Counted from the stretch's first letter, positions 10,261 to 20,452 are shown. The stretch is 64,000 nucleotides of DNA from Cupriavidus taiwanensis (GCF_900249755.1 NZ_LT976853.1:490207-554206); one strand, 5' to 3'. A program made the numbers and translations. The notes: a model not told the origin generated them from the sequence alone.

Positions 10261-10367
10261 CCGAGGAGCGTTGCAACGGATGGAGGCCTGCGAAGCACAT
10301 CGCGCGGCCGGCGGCACAGCCGCCCCATGCCATCCGCCAGGCTCGGACTGTCTTCAACGGCGCTCGC
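10261..10367 (+). promoter_or_regulatory. S-adenosylhomocysteine (SAH) riboswitch
   Basis: The leader of ahcY matches the SAH riboswitch: P1 pairs CCGAG (10261-10265) with CTCGG (10342-10346), the conserved GAGCG-TTGCAACGG core follows P1, and the pseudoknot P4 pairs GAGCG (10266-10270) with CGCTC (10361-10365). A variable GC-rich P2 extension lies between about 10290 and 10335. The family senses SAH and raises expression of downstream methyl-cycle genes, here ahcY and probably metF. The 5' edge coincides with the 3' end of the group II intron. Confidence 0.93.
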
Positions 10368-10494
10368 TGATCCGTGGTTTCGCACGGAGGCGAGTCGACC
10401 TATCCGCGTGCTCCGCATGTGCCCTTGCGCCATGCCTCGGCCGCCAGATTCCCATACTCGTCACCTGCATGCCACTCTTCACCGGGAGTGAAAC

Positions 10495-11913
<1,419 letters not shown>

Positions 11914-11943
11914 TTCGGTTCGCCTTCTGCACTCGCCGTGCTC

Positions 11944-11967
11944 CCCTCTCCCGCTTGCGGGAGAGGG
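11944..11967 (+). repeat. Palindromic interspersed repeat, single copy
   Basis: An 11-bp perfect inverted repeat of the CCCTCTCCCGC type with a 2-base loop lies between ahcY and the next gene. The same core recurs at six other places in the window. It may slow exonucleases or terminate some transcripts. Confidence 0.85.
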
Positions 11968-12006
11968 AAGCAATCCTCCGCCAAGGAAGCCAACCAAGGA
12001 GCCGTC

Positions 12007-12357
12007 ATGAGACTACTGGTCGTCTGGATCATCAACGCCGTTGCGCTGTTCGTCTTGCCGTACATCATCCCGTCGATCCACATCAAGAGCTTCGGCTCGG
12101 CGATGCTGGCGGCGCTGGTGCTGGGTCTGGTCAATACGCTGATCCGTCCGATCCTGGTGCTCCTGACCTTGCCGGTCACGCTGCTGACGCTGGGGCTGTT
12201 TATCTTCGTCATCAACGCGCTGCTGTTTCTGTTCGTCGGCAACCTGCTGTCGGGCTTTACCGTCGGCGGCTTCTGGGCGGCCTTGCTGGGCTCCATCCTG
12301 TACAGCGTGATCTCGTGGCTGCTGGCCAGCCTGCTGCTGGGCAACCGCGACGACTGA
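12007..12357 (+). CDS. Phage-holin-family (4TM) small membrane protein
   Basis: This 116-residue, very hydrophobic protein has about four membrane segments and matches the YvlD / 'phage holin family 4' pattern, including the NTLIRPILVLLTLPVTLLTLGLF block near residues 42-64. Despite the family name it is a chromosomal inner-membrane protein with no phage context here. It sits between ahcY and metF, an arrangement I recall from other Burkholderiales, and likely shares their riboswitch-controlled transcript. Its function is unknown. Confidence 0.85.
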   Translation: MRLLVVWIINAVALFVLPYIIPSIHIKSFGSAMLAALVLGLVNTLIRPILVLLTLPVTLLTLGLFIFVINALLFLFVGNLLSGFTVGGFWAALLGSILYSVISWLLASLLLGNRDD

Positions 12358-12396
12358 CCCTAATCGCGCGCCGCGCCAACGCGGCGCGCCACCATC

Positions 12397-13227
12397 ATGC
12401 AAGACCGCTACTTCAGCTTTGAATTCTTCCCGCCCAAGACGGCGGAGGGCACCGAGAAGCTGCGCAACACGCGTGCGCAGCTGGCACCGCTCAAGCCCAA
12501 GTACATCTCGGTGACGTTCGGCGCCGGCGGCACCACGCAGCAGGGCACGCTCGACGCCGTGCTGGAGATCCAGCGCGAAGGCATCGAGGCCGCGCCGCAC
12601 CTGTCGTGCGTGGGCTCGTCGCGCGAGAGCATCCGCGCGATCCTGCAGCAGTACCGCGACGGCGGCATCCGCCATATCGTCGCGCTGCGCGGCGACATGC
12701 CGTCGGGCATGGGCGAGATCGGTGAATTCCGCTACGCCAACGAGCTGGTCGAGTTCATCCGCGCCGAGACCGGCGACTGGTTCAATATCGAAGTCGCGGC
12801 GTACCCGGAGTACCACCCGCAGGCCAAATCGCCGCGCCATGACCTCGACAACTTCGTGCGCAAGGTCAGGGCCGGTGCGGATTCGGCGATCACGCAGTAC
12901 TTCTACAACGCCGACGCGTACTTCCGCTTCGTCGACGACGTGCGCGCGCTGGGCGTGGAAGTGCCGATCGTGCCGGGCATCATGCCGATCACCAATTACT
13001 CGCAGCTGATGCGCTTCTCCGAGATGTGCGGCGCCGAAGTGCCGCGCTGGGTGGCCAAGCGGCTGGAGAGCTTCGGCGACGACCGCGAATCGATCCGTGC
13101 CTTCGGGCTGGACGTGGTCACGGCGCTGTGCGAGCGGCTGCTGGCCGCGGGCGTGCCGGGGCTGCATTTCTACACGCTCAACGCGGCCGGCGCGACCAAG
13201 GCAATCTGGCAGCGGCTGAAGCTGTAA
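12397..13227 (+). CDS. metF: 5,10-methylenetetrahydrofolate reductase
   Basis: MetF reduces methylene-THF to methyl-THF, the methyl donor for remethylating homocysteine. The 276-residue protein begins with YFSFEFFPPKTAEG, where the Glu is the family catalytic residue, and carries the HLSCVGSSRESI, ALRGDMP and QYFYNADAYFRF segments that line the FAD and folate sites. Length is normal. It follows ahcY and the small membrane protein, so homocysteine release and remethylation are probably co-regulated by the SAH riboswitch. Confidence 0.97.
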   Translation: MQDRYFSFEFFPPKTAEGTEKLRNTRAQLAPLKPKYISVTFGAGGTTQQGTLDAVLEIQREGIEAAPHLSCVGSSRESIRAILQQYRDGGIRHIVALRGDMPSGMGEIGEFRYANELVEFIRAETGDWFNIEVAAYPEYHPQAKSPRHDLDNFVRKVRAGADSAITQYFYNADAYFRFVDDVRALGVEVPIVPGIMPITNYSQLMRFSEMCGAEVPRWVAKRLESFGDDRESIRAFGLDVVTALCERLLAAGVPGLHFYTLNAAGATKAIWQRLKL

Positions 13228-13295
13228 GGGCAATGCTGAAGGAGAGAGCGGTTTTGGGTGCTCCCAAGCCGCCCGAACTAGCCTAAGCAAGGTGT

Positions 13296-13449
13296 TCCCC
13301 CTCTCCCCTCATGGGGAGAGGGCCGGGGTGAGGGGTGGTTTGGCCAGGAACCACATCAAGCGGGGCCAACGGTGCTTACCCACCGGCCTCAGCCTTTGAC
13401 ACGCCCGCCCTCACCCCCGACCCCTCTCCCGCAAGCGGGCGAGGGGAGC
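13296..13449 (+). repeat. Composite palindromic repeat, two inverted copies
   Basis: Two copies of the interspersed palindrome face each other (left arm about 13296-13336, right arm about 13408-13449), with GGTGAGGGG / CCCTCACCCC facing inward across a 70-base spacer. Apart from this element the 280-base gap after metF holds nothing I can recognise. Confidence 0.8.
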
Positions 13450-13507
13450 TTGCTGCGGGCGTATATGGTGGCGCCACGCTGCCGGGAATCGATGCCATAC
13501 TCGCCCC

Positions 13508-14266
13508 ATGGTCACCGCCACCTTCCGCTTCTACGAGGAACTGAACGACTTCCTCGCGCCGGACCAGCGCCGGCGCGACCTGTGCTGCGTGTGCGCGCGC
13601 GCCGCCACGGTCAAGCACATGATCGAGGCGCTGGGCGTGCCGCATACCGAGGTCGAGCTGATCCTGGTCAACGGCGAGTCGTGCGGGTTCGACCGGCAGT
13701 TGTGCGATGGCGACCGGGTCTCGGTCTATCCCAAGTTCGAGCGCATCGACGTCTCCCCGCTGCTGCGGGTACGCGAGCAGCCGCTGCGGGTGATGCGCTT
13801 TGTCGCCGACGCGCACCTGGGCGGGCTGGCGCACCTGCTGCGCATGACCGGCTTCGACACGCTCTACGACAACCATTTCGAAGACAGCGAGATCGAGCGC
13901 ATCGCGGTCGACGAGGGCCGCATCGTGCTGACGCGCGACCGCGAGCTGCTCAAGCGCCGCGGCATCACGCACGGCTGCTATGTGCGCGCGCTCAAGTCGC
14001 GCCAGCAGGTGCGCGAGATCTTCGCGCGGCTGGACCTGGCGCGCAGCGCGCGGCCGTTTTCGCTGTGCCTGGACTGCAATGCGCCGCTGCGCGGGCTCGA
14101 TCCCGCCAGTGCCGCCGGGCGCGTGCCGGACGGCGTGCTGGCGCGCCACCGCAGCTTCGTGACCTGCGACCGCTGCCGGCGCGTGTTCTGGGAAGGCTCG
14201 CACTGGCGCTGCATGCGCGCGCTGGTCGATGAACTGGTGCAGGGCGCCGGGCCCGCGCCGGGCTAG
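13508..14266 (+). CDS. Mut7-C RNase-domain protein with N-terminal ubiquitin-like domain
   Basis: The 252-residue protein has two parts. Residues 1-85 look like the ThiS/MoaD-like 'Mut7-C ubiquitin' domain. Residues 95-245 match the Mut7-C RNase domain, a PIN-like fold: FVADAHLGGLAHLLRMTGFDT supplies an early acidic residue, and LTRDRELLKRRG is characteristic. A zinc ribbon follows with CLDCNAPL and CDRCRRVFW pairs. Target RNA is unknown. It ends convergently with the cyclo-ligase gene, the two sharing one CTAG as overlapping TAG stops. Confidence 0.88.
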   Translation: MVTATFRFYEELNDFLAPDQRRRDLCCVCARAATVKHMIEALGVPHTEVELILVNGESCGFDRQLCDGDRVSVYPKFERIDVSPLLRVREQPLRVMRFVADAHLGGLAHLLRMTGFDTLYDNHFEDSEIERIAVDEGRIVLTRDRELLKRRGITHGCYVRALKSRQQVREIFARLDLARSARPFSLCLDCNAPLRGLDPASAAGRVPDGVLARHRSFVTCDRCRRVFWEGSHWRCMRALVDELVQGAGPAPG

Positions 14267-14841
14267 AACGCCCCCGACTCCGTCACGATCCAGTCCATGG
14301 CGATGTCGTGCGGCTGCGCCTGCAGCGCAATGCGGCAGGCGTCGTAGCCGATGCCGATGGCCACCGGCCGCTGTGCCAGCGCCGCCAGCGTGCGGTCGTA
14401 GAAGCCGCCGCCATAGCCCAGGCGGAACTTGTCCGGGCTGAAACCGACACAGGGAATGATCAGCGCATCCGGCATCGCGGCGTCGGTGCCGTCGGGCACC
14501 GGGATGCCGTAATGGCCGGTGGCCATGGGCGTATCCGGCGTCCACAGGTGGAAATCCAGCGGCGTGCCGGGGCGGCTGACCGAGGGCAGCGCGGCATGGC
14601 GGCCGGGCACCGCGGCCAGCCACTGCGCCACCGCGGCGCGCGCGTCGAACTCCTGCTGGATCGGCCAGTAGAAGCCCAGGCAGCGCACCGCCAGGCCCGC
14701 CAGCAGTTCAGACAGCGCGGCGGCGATGCGTGCATCGGCCTCGGCGCGCGCGGGCAGCGCGGCGCGCTGCGCCAGCAGCTGCGCGCGCAGCGCGCGGCGG
14801 TCGCCGGCAGGGATGGAGCTAGTCGCGGGAATGGAAGACAT
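14263..14841 (-). CDS. 5-formyltetrahydrofolate cyclo-ligase
   Basis: The enzyme converts 5-formyl-THF to 5,10-methenyl-THF using ATP. The preferred 192-residue product starts at the ATG complementary to 14839-14841; an upstream ATG would add 20 residues inside the divergent slt promoter region. The ATP/magnesium motif PCVGFSPDKFRLGYGGGFYDRTLA near residues 127-150 is diagnostic. In many proteobacteria 6S RNA adjoins this gene, but the 103-base gap to slt leaves no room for it here. Confidence 0.93.
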   Translation of the reverse strand: MSSIPATSSIPAGDRRALRAQLLAQRAALPARAEADARIAAALSELLAGLAVRCLGFYWPIQQEFDARAAVAQWLAAVPGRHAALPSVSRPGTPLDFHLWTPDTPMATGHYGIPVPDGTDAAMPDALIIPCVGFSPDKFRLGYGGGFYDRTLAALAQRPVAIGIGYDACRIALQAQPHDIAMDWIVTESGAF

Positions 14842-14944
14842 GGCGTGGGATAATGCCCTCGTCCGAACCAACACGGACGGCGAAGCCGCGGTTTCCGGCA
14901 CACGGTGCAGGCGCCGGCGCCGCCGTCATCGACAAGGAAGAAGA

Positions 14945-16897
14945 ATGCTGAAGGGAGTATATCTGCAGCGTGCAGGGCGGGCCGCCTGGATCGCGCTTGC
15001 ATGTGCATTGCTTGTCACGCCGGTCCACGCGCAGAAGCGCCCGCAGCCGGTGTCGCGCGCGCCGTCGACGGTCATCCCCAGCGATCCCGACGAAGCCTTC
15101 ACCGCGCTGCGCGAAGCCGCGCGCAAGAACGACGTGGAACGCGCCTACGCGATCTCGGCGACGCTGGTGGATTACCCGGTGCCGTCCTACGTCGAGTACT
15201 TCCGCATCAAGCCGCAGCTGTTCGACGCCAGCGGCCTGGCCCGCATCGACGCGCCGGACGACCAGGTGCGCGTGTTCCTGCAGCGCTACAAGGGCGACGC
15301 GATCGCCGACCGCATGCGCAACGACTGGCTGCTGGTGCTGGGCAAGAAGCGCGACTGGGCCAATTTCGATGTCGAGTATCCGCAGTTCGCGCTCAAGGAC
15401 GATACCCAGGTCGAGTGCTATGCGCTGCTGTCGCGCGCGCTCAAGGGCCAGAACGTCGCCGCCGATGCGCGCCACGTGCTGAGCGACCCCCGCTACTACG
15501 GCGAGGGCTGCGTCGACCTGATCGGCTACCTGGTGCAGAGCCAGCAGATCCAGCGCAGCGACGCGGCTTTCCAGGCGCGCCTGGCGCTGGAGCAGAACTA
15601 CGTCACGCTGGCCGGCAAGATCGCCGCGCTGCTGCCTGATGCGCGCGTGGACAGCGATACCCTTGCCACCATCGTCAAGATGGCGCGCTCGGATCCGGCG
15701 CAGGCGGCGGCCTACCTGTCCACGGCGCAGGGCACGCTGTCGCGCGACGAGCAGGGCGCGGCCTGGGGCGTGATCGGCCAGTTCGCGGCCAGGAAGCTGT
15801 TGCCCGAGGCGGCCGGCTACTACCGCCGCCAGATGGACCTGGGCGGCAACCAGTGGCTGTCCGACGACAGCCAGGAATGGCGCGTGCGCGCCGCGCTGCG
15901 CCAGGGCGACTGGAAGCAGGTGCGCCAGGCGGTCGAGCTGATGCGCCCGGAGCTGCGTGCCAAGGACCCGGCCTGGACCTACTGGTACGGCCGCGCGCTC
16001 AAGGCCGACGGCCGCGACACCGAGGCCCAGCAGAACTTCCAGCAGATTGCCGGCCAGTTCAACTTCTACGGCCAGCTGGCCAGCGAGGAGCTGGGCAACC
16101 GCATCACGCTGCCGCCGCGCACCACCGTTACTGACGCCGAGGCCATGGCGATGCGCGCGCGCCCCGGTTTTCAGCGCGCGCAGAAGTTCTACGCGATGAA
16201 CCTGCGCTTCGAGGGCAACCGCGAGTGGAACTGGGAGCTGCGCAATATGAGCGACCGCGAGCTGCTGGCCGCGGCCGAATATGCGCGCCGCCTCGAATTG
16301 CTCGACCGCACCGTCAACTCGGCCGACCGCACCCGCAACGAGCATGACTTCGCGCTGCGCTTCCTGATGCCGTACCGCGACATCATGCAGCGCGCCACCG
16401 ACGAGGTCGGCCTCGACATGGCGTGGGTGTACGGCCTGATCCGCCAGGAATCGCGCTTCATCATGAATGCGCGCTCGTCGGCGGGGGCGCATGGCCTGAT
16501 GCAGGTGATGCCGGCGACGGCAAAGTATGTGGCGCGCAAGATCGGCATGAGCGACTTTTCGCCGTCGATGATGGGCGATCCCACCATCAACATCCAGCTC
16601 GGCACCAACTACCTGAACATGGTGCTGACCGACCTGGACAGCTCGTGGACGCTGGCCTCGGCCGCGTACAACGCCGGCCCGGGCCGGCCCAAGGCCTGGC
16701 GCAGCACGCTGACGCGGCCGGTGGAAGGCGCGATCTTTGCAGAGACCATCCCTTTCAACGAAACGCGCGGCTATGTGAAGAATGTGCTTTCCAACGCTAC
16801 GTACTATGCTGCATTGATGAGTGGCCGGCCGCAGTCGCTGAAGTCGCGCCTGGGCATGGTCACGCCGTCGGCGGTGACCACCACCAGCCTGCCCTGA
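14945..16897 (+). CDS. slt: Soluble lytic murein transglycosylase (Slt70 type)
   Basis: This 650-residue periplasmic enzyme cleaves peptidoglycan between MurNAc and GlcNAc. It begins with a signal peptide (hydrophobic WIALACALLVTPVHA, cleavage after AHA/VHA near residue 30). A long alpha-helical superhelix forms the doughnut domain, and the C-terminal SLT domain carries GLIRQESRF with the catalytic Glu near residue 503, then AHGLMQVMPATAK and AYNAGPGR. An AAGGAAGA ribosome-binding site precedes the ATG at 14945; the frame is open further upstream but overlaps the divergent gene. Confidence 0.95.
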   Translation: MLKGVYLQRAGRAAWIALACALLVTPVHAQKRPQPVSRAPSTVIPSDPDEAFTALREAARKNDVERAYAISATLVDYPVPSYVEYFRIKPQLFDASGLARIDAPDDQVRVFLQRYKGDAIADRMRNDWLLVLGKKRDWANFDVEYPQFALKDDTQVECYALLSRALKGQNVAADARHVLSDPRYYGEGCVDLIGYLVQSQQIQRSDAAFQARLALEQNYVTLAGKIAALLPDARVDSDTLATIVKMARSDPAQAAAYLSTAQGTLSRDEQGAAWGVIGQFAARKLLPEAAGYYRRQMDLGGNQWLSDDSQEWRVRAALRQGDWKQVRQAVELMRPELRAKDPAWTYWYGRALKADGRDTEAQQNFQQIAGQFNFYGQLASEELGNRITLPPRTTVTDAEAMAMRARPGFQRAQKFYAMNLRFEGNREWNWELRNMSDRELLAAAEYARRLELLDRTVNSADRTRNEHDFALRFLMPYRDIMQRATDEVGLDMAWVYGLIRQESRFIMNARSSAGAHGLMQVMPATAKYVARKIGMSDFSPSMMGDPTINIQLGTNYLNMVLTDLDSSWTLASAAYNAGPGRPKAWRSTLTRPVEGAIFAETIPFNETRGYVKNVLSNATYYAALMSGRPQSLKSRLGMVTPSAVTTTSLP

Positions 16898-17022
16898 AGC
16901 CGTCGCTTCTGGTGCGCCTGCCCCGGCATGGGGCGGGCACGACGGGCCTGCCGGCGTAGCGCCGCGGGCCCGGGCTGGCGCGGGTGCCGCGGCGTGCGGT
17001 TCTTTCCTGGCACGGAGGCATC

Positions 17023-18045
17023 ATGCAGACCAGCAACGTCCTCGTCATCGGTGGCGCCGGCTTTATCGGCAGCCACCTCGTCTCGCGCCTGGCCGGCGCC
17101 GCGTCGGCCTCGGGCGCGCCGCTGGAACCCGGCGCCAATCCCGATTCCCCCATCGCCCCGGACCGCATCGTGGTCGGCACGCGCAATGTCGAGCATGCGC
17201 AGCACCTGCTGCTGCTGCCGCGGGTCGAGGTGGTGGAGCTGGGCCTGGCCGACAATGCCGCGCTCGACGATGCGATCGGCTCGCTGGGCGTCGACGGCAT
17301 CGTCGTCAACCTGGTGGGCGTGCTGCACGGCGAGCGCGCCGAGCCCTACGGCGAGGCCTTTGCCAGCGCGCATGTGGAACTGGTGCGGCAGATCGTGGCG
17401 TCTTGCCTGTCCACGGGCGTGCGCCGGCTGTTGCATATGAGCGCGCTGGGCGCCGACAGCAACGGGCCGTCGATGTACCTGCGCAGCAAGGGCGACGGCG
17501 AGCGCATCGTGCGCGCCAGCGGGCTCGACTGGACCATCTTCCGGCCCTCGGTGGTGTTCGGTCCCGACGACCATTTCCTGAACCTGTTCGCCCATATGCA
17601 GCAGCTGGCGCCGGTGGTGCCGCTGGCGTGCGCGCATGCGCGCTTCCAGCCGGTGTTCGTGCAGGACGTGGTGCAGGCCTACGTGAACGCGATGGTCAAC
17701 CCGGCCACCATCGGCCATGGCTATGAGCTGGGCGGGCCGCAGGTCTATACGCTGGAAGAGCTGGTGCGCTTTGCCGGGCGCGCCTCGGGCCATCCGCGCC
17801 CGGTGATCGCGCTGCCGGATGCGCTGGCGCGGGTGCAGGCCGCGGTCATGGAGCACATGCCGGGCGAACCGCTGCTGTCGCGCGACAACCTCGATTCGAT
17901 GCGGCTCGACAACGTGCTGGAACGCCCGATGGCGCCCGAGCTGAACCTGCAGCCGGTGCACCTGGAGTCGGTCATGACCGACGCGCTGTCCGGGCGCAAC
18001 CGCGATGCCGCGCTGACGCACATGCGCGCCAGCGTACACCGCTGA
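17023..18045 (+). CDS. NDUFA9-like atypical SDR, NAD(P)-binding protein
   Basis: The 340-residue protein starts with the Rossmann motif VLVIGGAGFIGSHLV and belongs to the atypical SDR group related to the complex I accessory subunit NDUFA9. It keeps the LLHMSALGADSNGPSMYLRSKGDGE stretch, whose YxxxK positions are shifted or modified as in this subfamily, so classical dehydrogenase activity is doubtful. GGAGG precedes the ATG at 17023. Related bacterial proteins have been linked to quinone or respiratory functions, but nothing here proves that. Confidence 0.87.
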   Translation: MQTSNVLVIGGAGFIGSHLVSRLAGAASASGAPLEPGANPDSPIAPDRIVVGTRNVEHAQHLLLLPRVEVVELGLADNAALDDAIGSLGVDGIVVNLVGVLHGERAEPYGEAFASAHVELVRQIVASCLSTGVRRLLHMSALGADSNGPSMYLRSKGDGERIVRASGLDWTIFRPSVVFGPDDHFLNLFAHMQQLAPVVPLACAHARFQPVFVQDVVQAYVNAMVNPATIGHGYELGGPQVYTLEELVRFAGRASGHPRPVIALPDALARVQAAVMEHMPGEPLLSRDNLDSMRLDNVLERPMAPELNLQPVHLESVMTDALSGRNRDAALTHMRASVHR

Positions 18046-18210
18046 GGCGCGCGCCGCGGTGCGGGCTATGTGACCGGATTTCATATCGGTTGCGAGTGCA
18101 ATTCACTTTGACGCGGGCGGCCGCGCTGGCAAAATGACTGGTCCGGCGCGCGGCTGCCCCGCCGTCCGTGCCGCCTCTCTCCCTCCGTTTCCTCCCCCAA
18201 GGACCCCGCG

Positions 18211-18909
18211 ATGAAGCTCGTCATCGGCAACAAGAACTATTCCTCCTGGTCGCTGCGCCCCTGGCTGCTGCTGCGCCAGGCCGGCATTGATTTCGAGGAA
18301 GTGCAGGTGCGCCTGTTCACCGGCAGCTTCGCCGCCGAGATCGCCCGCTACTCGCCCGCGGGCAAGGTGCCGGTGCTGCTCGACGGCGACGTCACCGTGT
18401 GGGATTCGCTGGCGATCTCCGAATACGTGGCCGAGCGCTTCCCCGACAAGCAGCTGTGGCCGGCCGACCCCGCGCAGCGCGCGGTGGCGCGCGCGGTCTG
18501 CGCCGAGATGCATTCGGGCTTCGTCAACGTGCGCAGCCAGTTGCCGATGAACGTGACCGCGGTGCTGCCCGGGCGCGGCTGGAACGTGGCGGTGCAGCGC
18601 GAAGTGGAGCGGATCGCCGCGATCTGGGACGGACTGCGCCAGCAGCATGGCGCGCGCGGGCCGTTCCTGTTCGGCACCTTCACCGTCGCCGACGCGTTCT
18701 TTGCGCCGGTGGTGAGCCGCTTCGCCACCTACGGCATCCACCTGCCGGACGAGACCGAAGACGCCAAGGCCTACGCCGATTTCATGCTGGGGCTGCCGGC
18801 GATGCAGCAATGGATTGCCGGCGCGCGCGAGGAACGCGACTTCCTCGCCGACGACGAACCGTACCGCCTGGCCCCCGACCGTGCCGATGCGATCATCGTC
18901 AACCACTAG
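18211..18909 (+). CDS. Glutathione S-transferase family protein
   Basis: The 232-residue protein has the two GST domains. The N-terminal thioredoxin-like part has NKNYSSWSLRPWLLLRQAGIDFEE with a Ser at the glutathione-activating position, KVPVLLDGD and the DSLAISEYVAE glutathione-contact segment. The all-helical C-terminal part has the GTFTVADAFFAPVVSR helix. Substrate is unknown. It precedes cca by 56 bases and may be cotranscribed. Confidence 0.92.
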   Translation: MKLVIGNKNYSSWSLRPWLLLRQAGIDFEEVQVRLFTGSFAAEIARYSPAGKVPVLLDGDVTVWDSLAISEYVAERFPDKQLWPADPAQRAVARAVCAEMHSGFVNVRSQLPMNVTAVLPGRGWNVAVQREVERIAAIWDGLRQQHGARGPFLFGTFTVADAFFAPVVSRFATYGIHLPDETEDAKAYADFMLGLPAMQQWIAGAREERDFLADDEPYRLAPDRADAIIVNH

Positions 18910-18965
18910 CGATCAAGCCGGCACCGGGCCTGCAAGCCGTGCCGGCGCCTGACGAGGCCACAACC

Positions 18966-20213
18966 ATGCAGGTGTATGCCGTCGGCGGCGCGATCCGCGA
19001 CGAACTGCTGGGCAAGCCCAGCCAGGACCGCGACTACGTGGTCGTCGGCGCGACCCCGGCCGAGATGGAAGCCACCGGCTATCGCCCGGTCGGCAAGGAT
19101 TTCCCGGTGTTCCTGCATCCGCGCACGCAGGAGGAGTACGCGCTGGCCCGCACCGAGCGCAAGACCGCGATGGGATACAAGGGCTTCGCGTTCTACTGCG
19201 AGCCCGATGTCACGCTCGAGGACGACCTGGTCCGGCGCGACCTGACCATCAACGCGATGGCGCGCGCGGTCGATGCGGATGGCAACCTGACCGGCCCCGT
19301 GATCGATCCGCACGGCGGCCAGCGCGACCTGGCCGCGCGCCTGTTCCGCCATGTCTCCGACGCCTTTGCCGAAGACCCGGTGCGCATCCTGCGGCTGGCG
19401 CGCTTTGCCGCGCGCTTCCACGACTTCAGCGTCGCCGCCGAGACCATGCGCCTGATGCGCGAGATGGTCGCCGCGGGCGAGGTCGATGCGCTGGTGCCCG
19501 AGCGCGTGTGGCAGGAACTGGCGCGCGGGCTGATGGAGGCGCGGCCATCGCGCATGTTCGAGGTGCTGCGCGAGTGCGGCGCGCTGGCGCGCCTGCTGCC
19601 CGAGCTGGAGCGGCTGTGGGGCGTGCCGCAGCGCGCCGACTTCCATCCCGAGGTCGATACCGGCGTGCACGTGATGATGGTGATCGACTGCGCCGCCGCG
19701 CTGGGCGCGCCGCTGCCGGTGCGCTTTGCCGCGCTGGTGCATGACCTGGGCAAGGGCACCACGCCCGAAGACGTGCTGCCGCGCCATCTCGGCCACGAGC
19801 TGCGCAGCGTCAGGCTGCTCGAAGCGGTCTGCGCGCGGCTGCGCGTGCCCAACGATTGCCGCGACCTGGCGGTGGTGGTGGCGCGCGAGCACGGCAATAT
19901 CCACCGCTCGCTGGAGTTCGGCGCCGCCGCGGTGGTGCGGCTGCTGGAGCGCTGCGATGCGCTGCGCAAGCCCGCGCGCTTCGCCCAGGCGCTGCAGGCC
20001 TGCGAGGCCGACAAGCGCGGGCGCAAGGGCTTCGAGCACAGCGACTACCCGCAGGCCGCGCGCCTGCTGGCGGCGCGCGACGCCGCGGCGTCGGTCGATG
20101 CGGGGGCCATCGCGCGCGCGTGCGCGGACAACGTGGCGCAGATCAAGGACCGCGTCCATGCCGCGCGGGTGGCGGCGGTGGCGCAGCGCCTGGGGACCCA
20201 GCCGGGCGAGTAA
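18966..20213 (+). CDS. cca: CCA-adding tRNA nucleotidyltransferase (multifunctional, HD domain)
   Basis: The enzyme builds or repairs the 3' CCA of tRNAs. The 415-residue protein opens with VGGAIRDELLGKPSQDRDYVVVG, which holds the GG signature and the catalytic DxD carboxylates. RRDLTINAMA and the RILRLARFAARF motif for nucleotide selection follow. The C-terminal half carries the HD phosphohydrolase signature VHDLGKG near residue 258, typical of the gammaproteobacterial/betaproteobacterial multifunctional type with phosphatase and phosphodiesterase activity. The ATG at 18966 is chosen because upstream in-frame sequence overlaps the GST gene. Confidence 0.96.
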   Translation: MQVYAVGGAIRDELLGKPSQDRDYVVVGATPAEMEATGYRPVGKDFPVFLHPRTQEEYALARTERKTAMGYKGFAFYCEPDVTLEDDLVRRDLTINAMARAVDADGNLTGPVIDPHGGQRDLAARLFRHVSDAFAEDPVRILRLARFAARFHDFSVAAETMRLMREMVAAGEVDALVPERVWQELARGLMEARPSRMFEVLRECGALARLLPELERLWGVPQRADFHPEVDTGVHVMMVIDCAAALGAPLPVRFAALVHDLGKGTTPEDVLPRHLGHELRSVRLLEAVCARLRVPNDCRDLAVVVAREHGNIHRSLEFGAAAVVRLLERCDALRKPARFAQALQACEADKRGRKGFEHSDYPQAARLLAARDAAASVDAGAIARACADNVAQIKDRVHAARVAAVAQRLGTQPGE

Positions 20214-20241
20214 GCCCGTGCCGGCTGCCCCGTCGAAGCCG

Positions 20242-20436
20242 CTACAGCAGCTTGCCGATCACCAGCGCGATCAGCGAGATCAGGATCGTCGACGCGAACG
20301 GCAGCACGAACTCGCGCCCGAACACGCGGAAGCGCACGTCGCCGGGCAACCGGCCCAGCCCGACCTTCTGCAGCCACGGCAGCGCCGCGGACAGGATGAT
20401 CACGCTCAGGAAGATGGTCAGGGTCCAGCGCAGCAT
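20242..20436 (-). CDS. DUF2905 small membrane protein
   Basis: A 64-residue protein with two hydrophobic segments separated by the conserved LGRLPGDVRFRVFGREFVLPFASTI block, which identifies DUF2905. The ATG complementary to 20434-20436 gives the standard length; a longer frame adds 16 atypical residues. Function is unknown. It follows the MidA-like gene on the same strand by 16 bases, so the two probably form an operon. Confidence 0.88.
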   Translation of the reverse strand: MLRWTLTIFLSVIILSAALPWLQKVGLGRLPGDVRFRVFGREFVLPFASTILISLIALVIGKLL

Positions 20437-20452
20437 GGCGGCTCCGGTGCCG

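Larger units (their letters stand above)
7334..10261 (+). mobile_element. Group II intron, complete, inserted in the ahcY leader
   Basis: The element starts with the group II 5' signature GTGCG at 7334 and ends near 10261. A canonical domain V is at 10186-10219, and domain VI follows with a bulged adenosine at 10255 on its 3' strand. The exon just before the 5' end ends in CCACTC (7328-7333), and a hairpin loop in domain I carries the exact complement GAGTGG (8086-8091), giving EBS1-IBS1. A second loop carries GTATT (8023-8027), complementary to AATAC (7321-7325), giving EBS2-IBS2. The 3' junction is certain only to one or two bases, because the end reads CC and not the usual A plus pyrimidine. 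The open reading frame in domain IV is intact, so the element may be mobile. The RNA 5' of the ORF is 1,128 bases, longer than typical. Confidence 0.93.

Noticed and set aside
12007..12357. Prophage remnant because of the 'holin' family name
   Set aside because: No phage genes, integrase or attachment repeats surround it; the family is a widespread chromosomal membrane protein.
14842..14944. 6S RNA expected next to 5-formyl-THF cyclo-ligase
   Set aside because: Only 103 bases separate the divergent cyclo-ligase and slt genes, too short for 6S RNA, and no long helical layout is seen.
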